A program made the position numbers and the translations under genes. Below the pieces are notes generated by a model that worked only from the letters and a program-made list of their open reading frames with translations, did not search any database and had not been told where the DNA came from. This document shows positions 61,053 through 64,000 of a stretch of 64,000 nt of DNA, one piece after another; position 1 is the stretch's first letter; every line of letters begins with the position of its first letter. The stretch covers positions 1 to 64,000 of the forward strand of contig NZ_JADLJL010000024.1 in assembly GCF_015680235.1 (NCBI RefSeq). Reading direction: 5' to 3'. This DNA is from Pseudomonas guariconensis. GTDB taxonomy: Bacteria; Pseudomonadota; Gammaproteobacteria; Pseudomonadales; Pseudomonadaceae.

Positions 61053-63005
61053 ATGGATGCTCTTGCCTCCCAGGTCGTCGTGCTGATCAGCCACTTGCAG
61101 CGCCCCCAACAACGGAGCCGGCTCGCCCATGTGGTGGCCGGGCTCACGACGGACTACCCCGATACCCGTATCGAAGTCCTCGACACCTCGGTGGCTGAAG
61201 CACTGCAGACCGCCCGAGAATTGGAGCAGGCAGGCAAGGTCGATGTGTTCGTCTGCGCCGGGGCGACCGCCGCCTACCTGCGCAAACACCTGACACGCCC
61301 GGTACTGGCGATGCGCGTGGGCAGCGGCGACCTGCTACGGGCATTGGGGCAGGCCCGCGAACGCTCCTCCCAAGTGGCCGTGCTCAGCTACAACCATATC
61401 AACCACGACCTGCAAGCCATGGCCGCGCTCTTCACCGTCCAGGTTCACCAGGCCGCCTACACCTCCCTGGAAGAGGCCCGCCAGGCCGTCGAACAGGCGG
61501 CCCAGCTAGGCTGTCGCAGCATCATCGGCTCGTCGACGGTGGTGGAGCTGGCGGAGCAGGCAGGGCTGCATGGCGTGCTGTCGCTGAGCGAAGAAACCGC
61601 GCGCAAAGCGCTGGAGGAAGCCCTGGGCATTCTCGACACTCAACGCGTCGAGATCGCCAAACGGCGGCATCTGAATGCCGTGCTGCGGCATATCCCCGCC
61701 GGCGTTGCAGCGATCGACAACCAAGGCGTGGTGCAGTCGCTCAACCCGGCCCTTGCGCAGCTGCTGGACCTGCCGGTTAGCGCAGCGTTGGGCCGGCCGC
61801 TGCAGCAGCTGTGCCCGGAACTGGACATGCAGCAGGCGCTGCAGGAAGGCACGGGTGAAGAAAACCGTGTGATGCGGCTCGGCTCGCACGTCGTGGTGAG
61901 CAATTTACTGCCTATCCTGGAGAACGGCGAACGTACCGGCCTGGTCCTGACCTGCCAGGACATCACCGTTGTGCAACGTGCCGACCAGCGCATCCGATCC
62001 ACCCGCCGCCCCGGTGCGTTCACTGCCCGTTACCGGCTCGACCAGCTCAACGGCAACAGCAAGGCCAACCGCGAGATGCTGCAGTTGGCCAAGCGTTTTG
62101 CCACCAGCCATTCGACCATCCTGATTACCGGTGAAAGCGGCACCGGCAAGGAACTGCTCGCCCAGGGCATCCATAACGAAAGCCCGCGCCGGCAAGGCCC
62201 CTTCGTCGCCATCAACTGCGCGGCGTTTCCCGAGTCGTTGCTGGAAAGCGAACTGTTCGGCTACGAGGAAGGCGCCTTCAGCGGCTCGCGCAAGGGCGGC
62301 AAGCCGGGCCTGATCGAAGCTGCGCACCTCGGCACGTTGTTCCTCGACGAGATTGGCGACATGCCGGTGTCGCTGCAAACGCGTCTGCTGCGGGTCTTGC
62401 AGGAGCGCGAAGTGCTGCGTCTGGGCGGCACCGAACCCATTGCCATCGACGTGCGCGTCATCGCCGCCACTCATCAGGACCTGCGTGCAGCCATGGAGGA
62501 TGGCGATTTTCGTCCCGATCTCTATTACCGGCTCAATATCCTGCGTCTGCAAACCACACCGCTGCGTGAAAGACCTGAAGACATCGCCCAGATCAGTGCA
62601 AGCATCAGCCAGCGCCTGCTCGTACAGGGCCAGCCCGCGGGCGCTGCCGATATACCCGCCGCATTGCTGCCGTACCTTGAGCGCTATGCCTGGCCCGGGA
62701 ACGTCCGGGAATTGGAGAACGTGATCGAGCGGGCGATGCTCTCGACGCGCGAGCTGCTCAAGGCGCATCGCGTAGACGAGCAGTACCTGGCTCGCGTGCT
62801 GCCCGAACTGTGCGAAGGCCCTGCGCTTTCAACCGCCCGTAAAAAGTCCCCACGCGAAACGGACCTGCACACCATCGGCAAGGCTGCGCAACTGCGTCAT
62901 GTAAAGGAAACGCTGGAAAGCTGCCATGGCAACCTCGACGAAGCCGCTCGTCGCCTCGGCATCAGCCGGACCACTTTGTGGCGGCGCTTGCGATCGGCCC
63001 ATTGA
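61053..63005 (+). CDS. lvaR: LvaR, sigma-54-dependent activator with PrpR_N sensor
   Basis: A 650-residue enhancer-binding protein. A PrpR_N-type ligand domain covers about residues 1-195, a PAS domain 200-310, and the AAA+ domain follows: Walker A GESGTGKE at 360-367, Walker B TLFLDEIGD at 428-436. A Fis-type helix-turn-helix ends the protein (LDEAARRLGISRTTLWRRL). The sigma-54 contact loop reads GAFSGS (407-412) instead of GAFTGA. Start 61053 (ATG) or 61050 (GTG) are equivalent. It activates the divergent lva operon in response to levulinate or its CoA ester. Confidence 0.92.
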   Translation: MDALASQVVVLISHLQRPQQRSRLAHVVAGLTTDYPDTRIEVLDTSVAEALQTARELEQAGKVDVFVCAGATAAYLRKHLTRPVLAMRVGSGDLLRALGQARERSSQVAVLSYNHINHDLQAMAALFTVQVHQAAYTSLEEARQAVEQAAQLGCRSIIGSSTVVELAEQAGLHGVLSLSEETARKALEEALGILDTQRVEIAKRRHLNAVLRHIPAGVAAIDNQGVVQSLNPALAQLLDLPVSAALGRPLQQLCPELDMQQALQEGTGEENRVMRLGSHVVVSNLLPILENGERTGLVLTCQDITVVQRADQRIRSTRRPGAFTARYRLDQLNGNSKANREMLQLAKRFATSHSTILITGESGTGKELLAQGIHNESPRRQGPFVAINCAAFPESLLESELFGYEEGAFSGSRKGGKPGLIEAAHLGTLFLDEIGDMPVSLQTRLLRVLQEREVLRLGGTEPIAIDVRVIAATHQDLRAAMEDGDFRPDLYYRLNILRLQTTPLRERPEDIAQISASISQRLLVQGQPAGAADIPAALLPYLERYAWPGNVRELENVIERAMLSTRELLKAHRVDEQYLARVLPELCEGPALSTARKKSPRETDLHTIGKAAQLRHVKETLESCHGNLDEAARRLGISRTTLWRRLRSAH

Positions 63006-63124
63006 GCGAAAGCCCCTCCGATGCCACAACGTAGGTGAAGTCCTGCTTACCGAATCGGCCTTCAGCTTTGCTGCTCGATGTCAGTGGCTTCGGTACAAAA
63101 GTAGCAATGCCCCCCGCTCACAAG

Positions 63125-64000
63125 CTAACTCGCTCTCAACGACCAGCGGGCAATGACAATGGCAATCGCCGCCAGGGCGAAAGTCACCCATGACATCAAG
63201 CCAATACCTCCTTCAAACGCGCTCCCAGCGATGGTCATCAGCTCGCTTGCCTGATCGCCTGCCAGTGCTGCCGCTACGGTATGGGCTCCAGCCAACGTTT
63301 CGCTGGCAAGGCGCTCTTGTACCGGCGTGAGGAACACCGGCAAACGTAGAACTCCGCGATAGTAAACGGTAATCAAACCTCCCAATACCGTTGTCCCCAA
63401 CACCACACCTACTTCATAGGCAGTTTCGCTGATGGCTGACGCAGCCCCTGCCTTGGCGGGCGGGGCCGCCGACAGAATCACGTCATTGGACACCGTGGCG
63501 ATTGCCCCCACGCCAATATTCAATAAGGCGAACGCAATAACCACTACCGTCAGGCTACTGCCGAGGCTGGCAATCAGTAAAAACGCGGCGCCGGTAAACG
63601 CTAGCAGCACGGGCACCAGCACAGACACCGGAACCCGTTGAGCAACCGGCACCACCAGCATCCCCACGATAATCGCCAGAACTTGCCCAGGTACCAATGC
63701 CAAGCTGGCATTGAGCGCAGGCATGCGCAGAACGATTTGCAAGAACTGCGTGGCGAAAAAGACAAAGCCGATCAGAAAGGCCAAACTCATCAGGTTGATG
63801 GCGACAGAACCACTGAAGGTTTTGTTGCGAAATAGCGTCAGGTCCATCAAGGGAACCGGCAACCGCAGTTGGCGTCGCACAAACAGCCAGCCCCCAGCCA
63901 TACCAACGATAAACGCCGCCATGGCCAAACCGTCCACGCCTTCGCTGGCTACGTGCTTGATGCCATAGACCAACGCTCCCAACGCGATCATTGATTGAAG
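63125..64000 (-). CDS. MFS transporter, DHA2 type (5' end outside the window)
   Basis: The C-terminal 292 residues of a major facilitator, open to the right edge: codons LQS precede the methionine at 63991, so the start lies beyond 64000. About eight helices are present, with PVPLMDLTLFRNKTF in a cytoplasmic loop and GVGAIATVSNDVILSAAPPAKAGAASAISE, which fits 14-helix DHA2 (QacA/SmvA-like) exporters. Codon use is less GC-biased than in its neighbours. A short gap of 119 bp without a feature separates it from the convergent lvaR gene. Confidence 0.85.
   Translation of the reverse strand, partial: LQSMIALGALVYGIKHVASEGVDGLAMAAFIVGMAGGWLFVRRQLRLPVPLMDLTLFRNKTFSGSVAINLMSLAFLIGFVFFATQFLQIVLRMPALNASLALVPGQVLAIIVGMLVVPVAQRVPVSVLVPVLLAFTGAAFLLIASLGSSLTVVVIAFALLNIGVGAIATVSNDVILSAAPPAKAGAASAISETAYEVGVVLGTTVLGGLITVYYRGVLRLPVFLTPVQERLASETLAGAHTVAAALAGDQASELMTIAGSAFEGGIGLMSWVTFALAAIAIVIARWSLRAS

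Noticed and set aside
1..64000. CRISPR arrays, tRNA/rRNA genes, insertion sequences, phage genes
   Set aside because: No regularly spaced repeats, no tRNA-like cloverleaf I could recognise, and no transposase, integrase or phage structural protein among the reading frames.

Overview
The window is GC-rich, dense, mostly operonic DNA. Several gene sets point to Pseudomonas, most likely the P. putida group: a second LexA with an imuA-imuB-dnaE2 mutasome operon, a MexCD-OprJ-type efflux operon, a levulinic-acid (lva) operon with its sigma-54 activator, and GC-rich REP/REPIN hairpins between genes. I see no rRNA, tRNA, CRISPR array, transposase or prophage gene. Species and synteny statements rest on memory and were not checked by search.

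Layout. 0-4.4 kb: a long inverted-repeat element, a LysE-type exporter, a XRE-cupin/AraC regulator pair, and a divergent class II aldolase plus DapA-family lyase. 4.4-6.7 kb: a TonB-dependent siderophore receptor with a Fur-like box. 6.8-11.6 kb: a short-chain (oxo)acid module (AtoE-type permease, two-subunit 3-oxoacid CoA-transferase) with a divergent LysR regulator overlapping an aldo/keto reductase. 11.7-17.4 kb: lexA2-imuA-imuB-dnaE2, tightly coupled, behind a LexA2-type box. 17.6-22.1 kb: a TetR regulator, a chemoreceptor, a porin and a small PstS-like periplasmic protein. 22.3-29.3 kb: mexC-mexD-oprJ bracketed by two related NfxB/EsrC-type repressors.

29.3-53.6 kb is the part I cannot match to a described pathway. 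It holds a PucR-type regulator; two PhyH-type 2-oxoglutarate dioxygenases; an envelope module (DUF1329, DUF1302, MMPL-type RND protein, YCF48-like beta-propeller); an unknown six-helix membrane protein; a PuuB-like FAD amine oxidase; a TetR regulator; a Baeyer-Villiger monooxygenase fused translationally to an alpha/beta hydrolase; an iron alcohol dehydrogenase; an APC permease; a PatD-like aminoaldehyde dehydrogenase; two class III aminotransferases; an imine-reductase-like protein; and a 50-residue membrane peptide. Three promoters in this block share a 19-bp imperfect palindrome (TGATCAA-N5-TTGATCA), which suggests one regulon.

53.7-63.0 kb is the lva system: lvaA (kinase), lvaB, lvaC, lvaD, lvaE, a DUF485 protein and an acetate-type symporter on the minus strand, with divergent lvaR. 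A good -24/-12 promoter and duplicated palindromes lie between them. The window ends inside a minus-strand DHA2-type MFS exporter.

Working hypothesis: the 29-54 kb island takes up and degrades a poorly soluble nitrogen-containing or ketone-bearing compound. Oxygenation, amine oxidation and Baeyer-Villiger cleavage would give alcohol and aminoaldehyde pieces for the alcohol dehydrogenase, PatD and aminotransferases. The substrate is unknown.
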